64,000 nucleotides of DNA. Origin: Methanosarcinales archaeon. GTDB lineage: Archaea > Halobacteriota > UBA148 > JAUWXC01. Of the stretch, positions 33,701 through 41,617 are shown piece after piece; positions within the stretch are counted from its first letter, which is position 1, and each line of letters opens with the position of its first letter. Below the pieces are notes generated by a model. The model worked only from the letters and a program-made list of their open reading frames with translations. It made no database searches and was not told the DNA's origin. The stretch is taken from the NCBI GenBank assembly GCA_026016205.1, contig CP061209.1, forward strand, positions 760,330 to 824,329. Direction: 5' to 3'. The translations under genes were made by a program, and so were the position numbers.

Positions 33701-34930
33701 TCATAGAATGAGATTAAGCAAACCACCTACCAGCAAAGCAGAAGTGACCATGATCACAGCGGATTTGGCCATATCCACTACTCCCAGCTCTTTAGTTAAA
33801 ACGACAAATGTAGCCACGCATGGGAAATACATCGCCAGTACCACGCTGGCCACTATCGTTTGGGACATTGTCAAACCAAGGGGCAAAAGCATCCCTATAG
33901 CCACATCTTTACGCAGAAAGCCAACTATGAGCGCTCCAACCGCTTCCTCTGGCAGGCCGAGCAAGCCCACCACTATAGGAGCGGTGATTTTGCCTATGAA
34001 TTCGATTATCCCTAGGACATAAAGAACATTTACGATGAATACACCCAGCAGCACATATGGAATTGCCTCTCCCAGAAAGAACCGTATTCTCATCCATAAT
34101 TTCTTCAATAACGCGCCCCAATAGGGAATCCTGTAGGGCGGGACCTCCATAAATATCTCTGGACTTTCGCCCTTCAAAATTTTGTTGAGCAAAAGTCCAA
34201 GGACTGCCCATACCATGAAAAGTGTCAAAAAAACAATCCCAAGACCTTTCACACCATACTTGCCCACCAGTCCGATTATCATAGCAAGTTGAGCCATGCA
34301 GGGGACTGCAATTGCCATAAGAGTTGCAGCGATGAAAACCTGTCTCTTCGTCTCCATGACCCTGGTAGATAGAGCTCCAGGAACGTTGCACCCAAGGCCG
34401 AGCAGGAATGGTATTATGGCTAAGCCATGCAAGCCTATTCTGTGCATTACGCTATCTATCAACACAGCTAATCTTGGCAAATAGCCACTGTCTTCTAGAA
34501 AACCCAGTACCAGATAAAATGCGAAGACATAAGGCAAAACCATTGCAAAAGGAACATAGAGCCCGGTGGTTAGCAAACCCATGGACTGCACATAATCTAC
34601 TTTTCCCCCTATTAGCGTTCCAATCAAAACGTCATGGACAAACCCAGGACCCAGTAGCTCGCTCAATTTCATCACTAGAGGAGCATAAATATCAAATATC
34701 GGCTCGAATACGTAACCGATTAGCCCTTCACCAACAAATCTTATAAACCCGAAGGTTAGAAGCAGGACTGCTATGGCTATGGGAAGACCGGTCATGGGCT
34801 TAATGCTTGCGTCTCCCATTCTCTCCAAAAAGGTGTGGTGACGATGTGTCACGGTCTGTACCTGGCTGACTATTCTGCCAACCGCAGCCCATCTTTGCTC
34901 ATCAGTACGTTCATCGTTGACTGGCATCTT
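33701..34930 (-). CDS. feoB: FeoB membrane domain encoded as a separate gene
   Basis: 409 aa from the ATG at 34930 (MPVNDERTDEQRWAAVGRIVSQVQTVTH). It has the FeoB linker before the membrane part (HHTFLERMGDASIKPMTGLPIAI), two Gate domains with conserved cysteines (LGLGCNVPGALSTRVMETKRQVF and YFPCVATFVVLTKELG) and the FeoB core. The GTPase domain is the upstream gene, whose stop is 20 bp inside this one. Together they would make one Fe2+ importer. Split feoB genes are known in some archaea and bacteria. Confidence 0.9.
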   Translation of the reverse strand, partial: KMPVNDERTDEQRWAAVGRIVSQVQTVTHRHHTFLERMGDASIKPMTGLPIAIAVLLLTFGFIRFVGEGLIGYVFEPIFDIYAPLVMKLSELLGPGFVHDVLIGTLIGGKVDYVQSMGLLTTGLYVPFAMVLPYVFAFYLVLGFLEDSGYLPRLAVLIDSVMHRIGLHGLAIIPFLLGLGCNVPGALSTRVMETKRQVFIAATLMAIAVPCMAQLAMIIGLVGKYGVKGLGIVFLTLFMVWAVLGLLLNKILKGESPEIFMEVPPYRIPYWGALLKKLWMRIRFFLGEAIPYVLLGVFIVNVLYVLGIIEFIGKITAPIVVGLLGLPEEAVGALIVGFLRKDVAIGMLLPLGLTMSQTIVASVVLAMYFPCVATFVVLTKELGVVDMAKSAVIMVTSALLVGGLLNLIL

Positions 34931-35426
34931 TCCCCCTAGCCACTGTACGAAGCATAGCCTCTGACAACTTGGAGACAAGTTCTTTGACCCCTTCGCCAGT
35001 AATGGCGACTGTGGACACGACTGGAACGCCTAAAAGTTCTTCAAGTTTTTCCACATCGATGATGACGCCTTTGTGCTTTGCCTCGTCCCACATGTTAAGC
35101 GCTATGATTGCTGGTGTTTTGCTTTCCAGTAGTTGAAGCGTCAGGTATAAACTCCTCTCCAGATTTGTAGCATCCACCACATTGACAACCAAATCTCCCT
35201 TTTTCAGCATCTCGACAGCCACTTCCTCTGCCTTGGAGAACGGTTCCAGAGTGTACGTTCCAGGTACGTCGATTACTTCTGTCCACCTATTCCCAAGCTT
35301 CATTGTGCCCTTCTTGAACTCAACAGTAGTACCAGGATAGTTTGAAACTATGACATTTACTCCTGTTAGTCGGGAGAATATGGCACTCTTCCCCACGTTG
35401 GGGTTTCCCATCAGAAGTATTCTCAC
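34911..35426 (-). CDS. feoB: FeoB GTPase domain encoded as a separate gene
   Basis: 171 aa. G1 is MGNPNVGKSAIFSRLTGV (residues 6-23), G2 NYPGTTVE, G3 DVPGTYTLEP, and G4 ALNMWDEA, where the usual NxxD specificity motif appears as N-M-W-D, as in FeoB. The chain ends after the GTPase and a short helical (GDI-like) part. The gene starts by overlapping the feoA stop (ATGA) and ends 20 bp inside the membrane-domain gene, in a different frame. Confidence 0.92.
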   Translation of the reverse strand: MRILLMGNPNVGKSAIFSRLTGVNVIVSNYPGTTVEFKKGTMKLGNRWTEVIDVPGTYTLEPFSKAEEVAVEMLKKGDLVVNVVDATNLERSLYLTLQLLESKTPAIIALNMWDEAKHKGVIIDVEKLEELLGVPVVSTVAITGEGVKELVSKLSEAMLRTVARGKDASQR

Positions 35427-35653
35427 CCCTTCACCTCTACAAAGACTTTTGCCGCCATCCCCCTCCCAATCGCAACCCTGGCTCCATCTACTTCAACGAC
35501 AATTGGACCTCTTAGAGGGCCAGACGTTATTGTTCGGATGGTCTTCCCAACTCTGATGCCCAATGATGCCATACGCCTTTGAAATCCTGTGCCGCCTTCT
35601 AGGTGTTTTACTATTGCAACTTTTCCGATGCCCAGTTCAGTCAATGTGATCAT
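35423..35653 (-). CDS. feoA: Ferrous iron transport protein FeoA
   Basis: 76 aa SH3-like domain: MITLTELGIGKVAIVKHLEGGTGFQRRMASLGIRVGKTIRTI and PIVVEVDGARVAIGRGMAAKVFVEV. This matches cytoplasmic FeoA. Starts and stops overlap by 4 bp with the DtxR-like gene upstream and the FeoB GTPase gene downstream. Confidence 0.95.
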   Translation of the reverse strand: MITLTELGIGKVAIVKHLEGGTGFQRRMASLGIRVGKTIRTITSGPLRGPIVVEVDGARVAIGRGMAAKVFVEVKG

Positions 35654-36081
35654 AGAAACGTCTCCTTTTTAATACAACATGATGCCCGCGCAATTGGATT
35701 TCCGTCAGGGCATTGCTGAGGATGTTTCATCAGCGAGCAAAATCGTCGCTCCACATCATCAGATATCACATGCTCCAGCCTGCATGCCTCCTTGTGTGCG
35801 CTATCTTCATCCATCTCTAGAAAATCAACCAAAAATCGTTCCAATAACCTGTGCCTCCGCTTTACTTTTCGGGCAATATTCAGCCCTTTTTTAGTTAGGG
35901 ATGCCCCATAGTATGGCCGATAATCTATATATTCTTCCTCAGCCAGCTTCTGCAACATCTCTGTTACGCTCGCGGGTGCCACCCCCATAAGAGATGCAAT
36001 TTCGGTGGTCTTCGCTGGTTTCCCACCTTCGGTCAAGGTGTGCAACGCCTCAAGATATTCCTCAGGTCGCTCCTCGTTCAT
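35650..36081 (-). CDS. DtxR/MntR-family iron-dependent regulator
   Basis: 143 aa. N-terminal winged helix (PEEYLEALHTLTEGGKPAKTTEIASLMGVAPASVTEMLQKLAEEEYIDYRPYYGASLTKKG) and dimerisation/metal-binding domain (HRLLERFLVDFLEMDEDSAHKEACRLEHVISDDVERRFC), the typical DtxR signature with His/Glu/Cys ligands. It leads the feo operon and probably represses it with Fe2+ bound. A dyad-like site lies 9 bp upstream. The tail CPDGNPIARASCC is Cys-rich. Confidence 0.93.
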   Translation of the reverse strand: MNEERPEEYLEALHTLTEGGKPAKTTEIASLMGVAPASVTEMLQKLAEEEYIDYRPYYGASLTKKGLNIARKVKRRHRLLERFLVDFLEMDEDSAHKEACRLEHVISDDVERRFCSLMKHPQQCPDGNPIARASCCIKKETFL

Positions 36082-36090
36082 ACAACCAGA

Positions 36091-36110
36091 TTTTTAGGGA
36101 CGCCAAAAAA
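36091..36110. promoter_or_regulatory. DtxR-box-like imperfect palindrome before the feo operon
   Basis: TTTTTAGG, four bases, then CCAAAAAA: an imperfect dyad of the TTAGG...CCTAA kind bound by archaeal and bacterial metal-dependent repressors. It lies between a minus-strand TATA box (CCTTTATA, complement of 36111-36118) and the regulator start at 36081. Autoregulation by the DtxR-like protein is inferred. Confidence 0.5.
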
Positions 36111-36127
36111 TATAAAGGTTTGCATGC

Positions 36128-37153
36128 CTACTTGCCCTCTTGGACCTTATGTACATAATACAGCTTCTTGCGATAGAAACTCAGCGGATGCGAAACTCTT
36201 TCGCACAATGTCTCCTTCCCAACACAGTTACCATACGTTGCCATTGTCGCACATGAAGGGGCGGTATATGCCGTACCGGACGAGCCAAGGATGTGCTGGA
36301 CCTGATACCTTGTCTTCTCTTCATCGAAGTCAGGCAAAACCCGGTAGATGTCGATGATTTGGTCTGCACTCATCCCTATATTGGACAGGAAAGATGTAAG
36401 TGCAAATCGCGCGGAATGCGCGAGGTTTTGCCCACTTTGAACAGTAGCTAACATGTGCCTGATGCACGGCGGAAAACATTCTGAGTTAATTTCAGCAAAC
36501 TCATCTATTTTGAGCTCGGATTTGCGTTGTTCCAGATGGCCTTTGACTTCCTCAATGTGCGAGGATAGCGATTCGCACACATCCTCTGGGACATCTACAG
36601 GAAGCGATGCCTGAATTTTCTCCCGTATCGCCTCCTGAAGCAGTCTGGCAAACTCCTCCTTGGCCATGAGCACATAACTTTTCTCCAATCTGCGATTCGC
36701 CAATTTCCATTTTGGGTCCCCCATCCTGCTGGCAAACCGCAGATAATTGGTGAAGTGCATCTGGAGCTCGTTCCCTATGGTAGTGCACTGGATGCCGAAC
36801 TCTTTTCCCACTTCTTCTAAAAACGCTGGAGATTCAGACTTCATCTGCGCATACGCTGCTTTGGCTTCAACCAATGCATATCTCCGGATAAGATAATAGT
36901 CCCCTATGCACGAAATGATAAGTCTGGCAAGCGGATAAGAGAAAAGTTCCACCTCCGCCAGAATGTCGTCGCCAAATGACTTTTTTATTTCTCCATCTAT
37001 GGCTTGAATAACTCTCTCTTTTGCCCTGGCAATGACAGCTTTTCCAAACTCGCCATCACTTAAGAAATCCTCCAGCGATTTGCCAGAGCGTTTTACATAA
37101 TCGGATGCTTTGGAAGTAAAAGGATAATATACAAGCCTTAACTCCATATTCAA
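36128..37153 (-). CDS. priL: DNA primase large subunit PriL
   Basis: 341 aa. The C-terminal Fe-S domain holds the four cluster cysteines in ECFPPCIRHML, YTAPSCATMATYGNCVGKETLC. The N-terminal part is helical, with EVELFSYPLARLIISCIGDYYLIRRYALVEAKAAY characteristic of PriL. It partners PriS (15.6-16.8 kb). Its start overlaps the PCNA stop (ATGA), a replication operon also seen in other archaea. Confidence 0.94.
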   Translation of the reverse strand: MNMELRLVYYPFTSKASDYVKRSGKSLEDFLSDGEFGKAVIARAKERVIQAIDGEIKKSFGDDILAEVELFSYPLARLIISCIGDYYLIRRYALVEAKAAYAQMKSESPAFLEEVGKEFGIQCTTIGNELQMHFTNYLRFASRMGDPKWKLANRRLEKSYVLMAKEEFARLLQEAIREKIQASLPVDVPEDVCESLSSHIEEVKGHLEQRKSELKIDEFAEINSECFPPCIRHMLATVQSGQNLAHSARFALTSFLSNIGMSADQIIDIYRVLPDFDEEKTRYQVQHILGSSGTAYTAPSCATMATYGNCVGKETLCERVSHPLSFYRKKLYYVHKVQEGK

Positions 37154-37890
37154 TCCGATTCGATTCTTGGAGCAAGCAGGTATTCAACCTTGCCCTTGCC
37201 GCCTGCTACGCCAAAGTTGATCTTAATAGGATAGTCCTTCCCGAGATGAAGCGTAATCTCATTTGCCTTGTTGATTGCCTTGCCCATATCGCTCAGGTAA
37301 TCAAGCGAAAATAGAGAACGTGCGGGACCGGATGTGTCCAAACCGACCAGTTCGTCTTTGGTTAGTTGAAGCTTAACCTGATTTGTATCGCCTTCTGCTT
37401 CCATAAAAAACGCGCTTCCATCAACACCAAACGCCAGGTGGTCGCTCACCTTCTCTGCCGCCTTGATGGCCCTATACAAATCCCTTCCCTTTAATGTCAC
37501 CTTTGCAGGCAGCTCCAGATTTGGCACCTTCGGCTCCTTTCGCATCGCTGCAAGGTCGAGCAGTGAAAGCGTATAGGCCAGCCCGCCCATCTTGAGGAGC
37601 AGGTTATGTGCCTCTGGGTCCAATTTGAGCTCTATCTTGTCTGACCTCTCAGCCATACTCAAGATATCCATGAGCGTCATCAAACTAAGCCCAATCTCGC
37701 CATCTGTGCACTCATATGATTCAAATGCATCTGGATGAAGGTCAAAAGATATCATTGCAACGTTTGCCGGATCTACTGCCTTGATGCTGATGCCATCTTT
37801 GTTAAGCCTAAATTTCGCCTCATCCACAAGAGTGGAGACTGCCTCAATTGAGTCCTTAAATATGTCTGCGTTGATTACAGCCTTGAACAT
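37150..37890 (-). CDS. pcn: DNA polymerase sliding clamp PCNA
   Basis: 246 aa, the standard length. MFKAVINADIFKDSIEAVSTLVDEAKFRLNKDGISIKAVDPANVAMISFDL is the clamp N-terminal half, LDMAERSDKIELKLDPE-type motifs and a C-terminal IKINFGVAGGKGKVEYLLAPRIESD complete it. The homotrimer tethers polymerase and repair enzymes. It is first in an operon with priL. An inverted repeat sits in the promoter. Confidence 0.97.
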   Translation of the reverse strand: MFKAVINADIFKDSIEAVSTLVDEAKFRLNKDGISIKAVDPANVAMISFDLHPDAFESYECTDGEIGLSLMTLMDILSMAERSDKIELKLDPEAHNLLLKMGGLAYTLSLLDLAAMRKEPKVPNLELPAKVTLKGRDLYRAIKAAEKVSDHLAFGVDGSAFFMEAEGDTNQVKLQLTKDELVGLDTSGPARSLFSLDYLSDMGKAINKANEITLHLGKDYPIKINFGVAGGKGKVEYLLAPRIESD

Positions 37891-37905
37891 TTTTACACCC
37901 TCTCT

Positions 37906-37921
37906 CGATAGGAACCTATCG
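37906..37921. promoter_or_regulatory. Inverted repeat in the PCNA promoter
   Basis: CGATAGG (37906-37912), two bases, CCTATCG (37915-37921). On the minus strand a TATA-like TTATAAG lies immediately upstream and the PCNA ATG 16 bp downstream, so the repeat spans the expected transcription start. It may be an operator or a 5'-leader hairpin. Confidence 0.4.
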
Positions 37922-37967
37922 GCTTATAATCATTTTGATAACAAACAAAGAGTTCGTCTTAAATATT

Positions 37968-38276
37968 CTACGAGTATTCTCGCCAGGTTTTGTCGCACTT
38001 CGTGCACCTGAAGAATCGCACCTCGCCCTCATCTGCGGAGCGCAGCTGGCGGAGCCACCAATATGCCTTATTGTTTCCGCATTCGGGACAGCGTGCCTTT
38101 ATAGTTGGCAATCCTGCTCCTTCCTTTTCCTCGATGACAGGCATCTCTTTTTCCTGCATAGACTCTTTGGAGATGAATGTTGTATCCTCTCTTTTTTCGG
38201 TATGCCCGCACCTGCGACACTTTAACTCGTCACCTGATGGCAAGAGCATACTACCGCATTTTTGACAGAATTTCAT
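37968..38276 (-). CDS. tfs: Transcription elongation factor TFS (TFIIS-like)
   Basis: 102 aa from the ATG at 38276 (MKFCQKCGSMLLPSGDELKCRRCG). N-terminal and C-terminal zinc ribbons (CQKC, CRRC; CPEC, CTKC). The C-terminal hairpin QLRSADEGEVRFFRC has the Asp-Glu pair that reaches the RNA polymerase active site to stimulate transcript cleavage. It overlaps the NUDIX gene by 26 bp. Confidence 0.95.
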   Translation of the reverse strand: MKFCQKCGSMLLPSGDELKCRRCGHTEKREDTTFISKESMQEKEMPVIEEKEGAGLPTIKARCPECGNNKAYWWLRQLRSADEGEVRFFRCTKCDKTWREYS

Positions 38277-38670
38277 CGATATTCTCCTTGGCATCATGAA
38301 TCATCTGCTCGTGGTCAAATGCCAGTTCTGGCAGTTCAGATGGACCAAAGACTGCAACCTCTTTTGCATCCGCACCTGGAACAGGTTTACCCCTTGCCTC
38401 TACCAAATAACACAGCGATATTACCCTTCCTCTTGGATCCCTCTCTGGCTCAGAGTATACGCCCACCAGCTTTATGATGTCAATGTCCAATCCGGCCTCC
38501 TCTTTTACCTCTCTGGCCAGCGCCTGCTCCACAGTTTCACCTTTCTCGACAAAACCGCCGGGAAGCGCATAGCAGTTCTCAAACGGCGGGTTCTTTCGCT
38601 TGACCAATACAATCTTGCCATCAAGCAAAATTATCGCGTCGACTGTTAACATTCCATCAATTAGGGCCAT
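38251..38670 (-). CDS. NUDIX hydrolase (ADP-ribose pyrophosphatase-like)
   Basis: 139 aa from the ATG at 38670 (MALIDGMLTVDAIILLDGKIVLVKRKNPP). The NUDIX box GGFVEKGETVEQALAREVKEEAGL fits GX5EX7REUXEEXGU exactly (about residues 40-62). YSEPERDPRGRVISLCYLVEARG resembles ADP-ribose pyrophosphatases. An 18-residue longer start is possible but would cover the promoter shared with the divergent archaeosortase gene. Confidence 0.9.
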   Translation of the reverse strand: MALIDGMLTVDAIILLDGKIVLVKRKNPPFENCYALPGGFVEKGETVEQALAREVKEEAGLDIDIIKLVGVYSEPERDPRGRVISLCYLVEARGKPVPGADAKEVAVFGPSELPELAFDHEQMIHDAKENIDEILSKMR

Positions 38671-38743
38671 GATGACACCTTTAATAAATCTATAATCATA
38701 ACTCAATAGCCTTAATAAAGTCATAGATTATAATGGTGTTGCA

Positions 38744-39559
38744 ATGCTTGAAAGTTTCCTCTGGACGGCACTCGGATTATTCGTAATCGCATCGCTCATA
38801 TCCAGAAACAAGAGGGCCTCATTCCTAGTAGGCGCCCTCGGGTGGGCATTTTTTACGGTATACTGGGCCATAGAACCGACGTACTATATTGGAATCGGTG
38901 ATTTTTACAACGCTATTCTGACCTTTTTGACTGGCATATTTTGCATATTCATCGCGTTCTTCAATGCCAATGCATATCGCTCAAAGATGTCAAAGAAAGA
39001 GTGGGAGACTCTGTACACTATTACATGCGCAGCCGCAATCGGCGGGATATTTTACTTTTCATTCGCCGAGATTTTCATGTTGAACGTAGCTCTGATAGGC
39101 GCTGTGACCAGCCAAACTGCCTGGATTTTGAATTCGCTGGGCGTTCCAGCAACATTCTCGGGTGAACACATCTTTGTCAATCACTACGACATTGATATAA
39201 TCCTCGCATGTACGGGCATCGAGAGCATGGCACTGTTCGCAGGAGTGGTGGGGGCGGTTGAAGCACCTATTAGGCGTAGAGTCAAAGCATTCATGGCTTC
39301 AGTACCTATGATATATGTGCTGAACCTACTCAGAAACGTGTTCGTAGTGGTGGCTTCTGGCTATCACTGGTTCGGCCCTGTGGATAGAAGCTTCTACATA
39401 GCGCATCACATCATCGCAAAGATTGGGTCGACTATAGCGCTGTTTATTATAGCATATGCCGTGTTACAAATCCTGCCTGAACTGGTGGATGTGATTGCAG
39501 ATGTTGCACGAATGTTCAAAAACCTTGGAGGGGCTGATGTTAGCAAAAGGTTCGATTAA
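38744..39559 (+). CDS. artA: Archaeosortase A
   Basis: 271 aa, about eight membrane helices. The transpeptidase triad is visible: Cys156 in ILACTGIESMALFAG, Arg197 in LNLLRNVFVV, and His221/222 in SFYIAHHIIAK. ArtA cleaves proteins carrying a C-terminal PGF-type signal and, with the next two genes, attaches the lipid archaetidylethanolamine or its precursor. No PGF-tailed substrate is encoded in this window. The downstream decarboxylase gene begins inside its last 23 bp. Confidence 0.92.
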   Translation: MLESFLWTALGLFVIASLISRNKRASFLVGALGWAFFTVYWAIEPTYYIGIGDFYNAILTFLTGIFCIFIAFFNANAYRSKMSKKEWETLYTITCAAAIGGIFYFSFAEIFMLNVALIGAVTSQTAWILNSLGVPATFSGEHIFVNHYDIDIILACTGIESMALFAGVVGAVEAPIRRRVKAFMASVPMIYVLNLLRNVFVVVASGYHWFGPVDRSFYIAHHIIAKIGSTIALFIIAYAVLQILPELVDVIADVARMFKNLGGADVSKRFD

Positions 39560-40115
39560 TTGGATTTTAACACCGCTAACCATAGCACTTGGCGCAGGGC
39601 TCCTGAAATTATACCCGATCGCAGTCGTCGGAGTCATCATGGCAGCGTTTTTCACAATCTTCTTCAGGGATCCTGAGAGGGATACGCCAGTAGTCGATAT
39701 GATCTCACCCGCTGACGGTGTGGTGCTTGATACTGACAAAAAAGTGAGCATATTTATGAGGTGTAGGGATGTTCATGTTAACAGGGCGCCGTTGTCAGGA
39801 GTTGTGAAGAAAATCGAGTACAGAAAAGGGAGACATACGCCTGCATTTTCAAAGGGCTCAAGCAAAAACGAGCGAAATAAGATTACAATAGAGACAGAAT
39901 ATGGAGATGTAATCGTGACCCAGATTGCAGGCATTCTGGCAAGGAGAATTGTTTGTTACGTAGAGGAGGGGGGCATCGTAGAGAAGGGTCAACGAATCGG
40001 CATGATTAGATTTGGCTCAAGGGTAGAGGTGACGATTCCGGATGCGCTTAGGGTTGTCGTTAAAAAAGGGGACAGGGTTAGGGCAGGAGAATCGATAATT
40101 GCGAGGTTAGAATGA
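39537..40115 (+). CDS. asd: Archaetidylserine decarboxylase
   Basis: 192 aa from the ATG at 39537, behind GGAGGGGCTG; an earlier ATG in the frame lies deep inside artA. One N-terminal membrane region (INWILTPLTIALGAGLLKLYPIAVVGVIMAAFFTIFFRDPERD) precedes the PSD core: ISPADGVVLDTD, MRCRDVHVNRAPLSGVVKKIEYRKG, and the self-cleavage Gly-Ser in MIRFGSRVEV near residue 160. It makes archaetidylethanolamine from archaetidylserine, using a pyruvoyl group. Confidence 0.93.
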   Translation: MLAKGSINWILTPLTIALGAGLLKLYPIAVVGVIMAAFFTIFFRDPERDTPVVDMISPADGVVLDTDKKVSIFMRCRDVHVNRAPLSGVVKKIEYRKGRHTPAFSKGSSKNERNKITIETEYGDVIVTQIAGILARRIVCYVEEGGIVEKGQRIGMIRFGSRVEVTIPDALRVVVKKGDRVRAGESIIARLE

Positions 40116-40783
40116 GCGAAAATATACTCAGGATGATTAAACTGCCGGATTTAGTGACGACTGTAAACGTGCTTCTGGGCTTCACGGCCATACTGATGAT
40201 AGCGTATGGAGATTTATCAAGCGCTGCAGCGTTGATCATATTGGCAGCGGTGGCAGACGGCGTAGATGGTGTTCTGGCGAGAAATGTCGAGCACCGCGCC
40301 TTCGGAATAAACCTAGATTCATTGGCAGATTTGATTTCGTTCGGGGTGGCGCCTGCCATGATGGGATATCTATTGATGAAGGATGTGTGCCCTTATGTGG
40401 CATCCGCCCTTTCAGCCGCATACCTGGTCTGCGGCACCTTGAGGTTGGCCAGGTTCAACGTTTTGGCAAAAACAGACGTGTTCATCGGGCTCCCGATTAC
40501 AGCATGCGGCATATGGGTTGCACTATTGGTCATGGCCGGGGCTGATGCATGGGTTCTGATGGCGTCATTCGCAATTTTGCCGATATTGATGGTCAGCGAC
40601 ATCGAATATAACAAGACCAGAGATAAGAGTGTCATGATTCTGGCTGGAGTCGTGTTCATAACGGCTGTGGCATCCTATGTGGCGCTCAGGGAGCTGTACT
40701 GGTGCATTGCCATGGGGCTCATAGTGATGGGGTGCTACATCCTCAGTCCATTGGTGTTGAGGAGGAAACATGGCATCAGATAA
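40112..40783 (+). CDS. pssA: Archaetidylserine synthase (CDP-alcohol phosphatidyltransferase)
   Basis: 223 aa, about eight hydrophobic segments. The CDP-alcohol motif D-x2-DG-x2-AR-x8-G-x3-D-x3-D is complete in ADGVDGVLARNVEHRAFGINLDSLAD (about residues 47-72). It transfers serine to CDP-archaeol. Its ATG overlaps the asd stop (ATGA), and it ends 14 bp inside the mptD gene. Confidence 0.94.
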   Translation: MSENILRMIKLPDLVTTVNVLLGFTAILMIAYGDLSSAAALIILAAVADGVDGVLARNVEHRAFGINLDSLADLISFGVAPAMMGYLLMKDVCPYVASALSAAYLVCGTLRLARFNVLAKTDVFIGLPITACGIWVALLVMAGADAWVLMASFAILPILMVSDIEYNKTRDKSVMILAGVVFITAVASYVALRELYWCIAMGLIVMGCYILSPLVLRRKHGIR

Positions 40784-41105
40784 AGAACGGGCACTATTTG
40801 AGGTTGGAATTAAATTGGGCGCATTATACCATCAACACGTTGGGATGCCCATAAATCTTGATATGTTGGACGAATTAGAGCGCGCGATTGAAAAGAGTGT
40901 TTCACTGCAGCCGTATGTGCGCTCTGTAAAGGTGTCGATAGACAGGGAAATGGTGCAGAAACGCCTCAACGAGTTTGGCTACTGCGAATTAGAGGGGAGA
41001 ATGCTCGATGCCGAGGTCGAGGTGCAGTATAAATCCGCAAAAGTGGTGGGGCAGATAAAATACGATGAAGTGCGGGATTATCCGATGATGTTTGTGGAAT
41101 GTTGA
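40770..41105 (+). CDS. mptD: Archaeal dihydroneopterin aldolase MptD
   Basis: 111 aa. ALFEVGIKLGALYHQHVGMPINLDMLDELERAIEKSVSLQPYV and CELEGRMLDAEVEVQYKSAKVVGQIKYDEVRDYPMMFVEC match the MptD (MJ1585) family, formerly DUF372. The Tyr/His pair in LGALYHQHVG is conserved. It releases 6-hydroxymethyl-7,8-dihydropterin for methanopterin synthesis, which points to methanogen-type C1 metabolism. Confidence 0.92.
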   Translation: MASDKERALFEVGIKLGALYHQHVGMPINLDMLDELERAIEKSVSLQPYVRSVKVSIDREMVQKRLNEFGYCELEGRMLDAEVEVQYKSAKVVGQIKYDEVRDYPMMFVEC

Positions 41106-41617
41106 TGATGAACAGAATCGCCATAATTGGTCCACCGAGAATTGGAAAAACTACTGTATGCAAAAAAGTCAGTGAGTTGTTAAACCGTAAAATCGGAGGA
41201 ATGAACACCTCAGAGATCAGAGACGGCGATAGAATGGGATTTCAGATCACGGATTTAATGACCGGCGCAACCGGTACGCTTGCACATATCCGTGGCTCTG
41301 GTCCAATGGTTGGAAAATATCACGTCAATTTGACAGACTTAGACAACATCGGCGCAAATGCTATTGAGCACGCCTTAGACGCAGAGCTAATCGTCATCGA
41401 TGAGATAGGGCCGATGGAACTGAAGTCAGGGAGATTTGTTAAGGCCGTAGAGATGGCGCTGAACTCGGATAAGCCCATGTTGGTCACGCTGCATCAGCGC
41501 TCGATACATCCTCTGGCGGAGCGTATTAGGTCCGAGTTTGAAGTCATCGAGATAACCAGAGAGAACAGGGATGCTATCGCCAACAAAATAGTAGAGGAGA
41601 TATGCAAACCGAGATAA
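41099..41617 (+). CDS. THEP1-family nucleoside-triphosphatase
   Basis: 172 aa. Walker A IAIIGPPRIGKTTVCKKV, the strand ELIVIDEIGPMELKSGRFVKAV (Walker B) and VTLHQRS are typical of the archaeal NTPase THEP1 family. Starts at 41099, 41105 or 41108 are all in frame and tightly spaced at the mptD stop. Physiological role unknown. It overlaps the trm1 gene by 16 bp. Confidence 0.9.
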   Translation: MLMMNRIAIIGPPRIGKTTVCKKVSELLNRKIGGMNTSEIRDGDRMGFQITDLMTGATGTLAHIRGSGPMVGKYHVNLTDLDNIGANAIEHALDAELIVIDEIGPMELKSGRFVKAVEMALNSDKPMLVTLHQRSIHPLAERIRSEFEVIEITRENRDAIANKIVEEICKPR

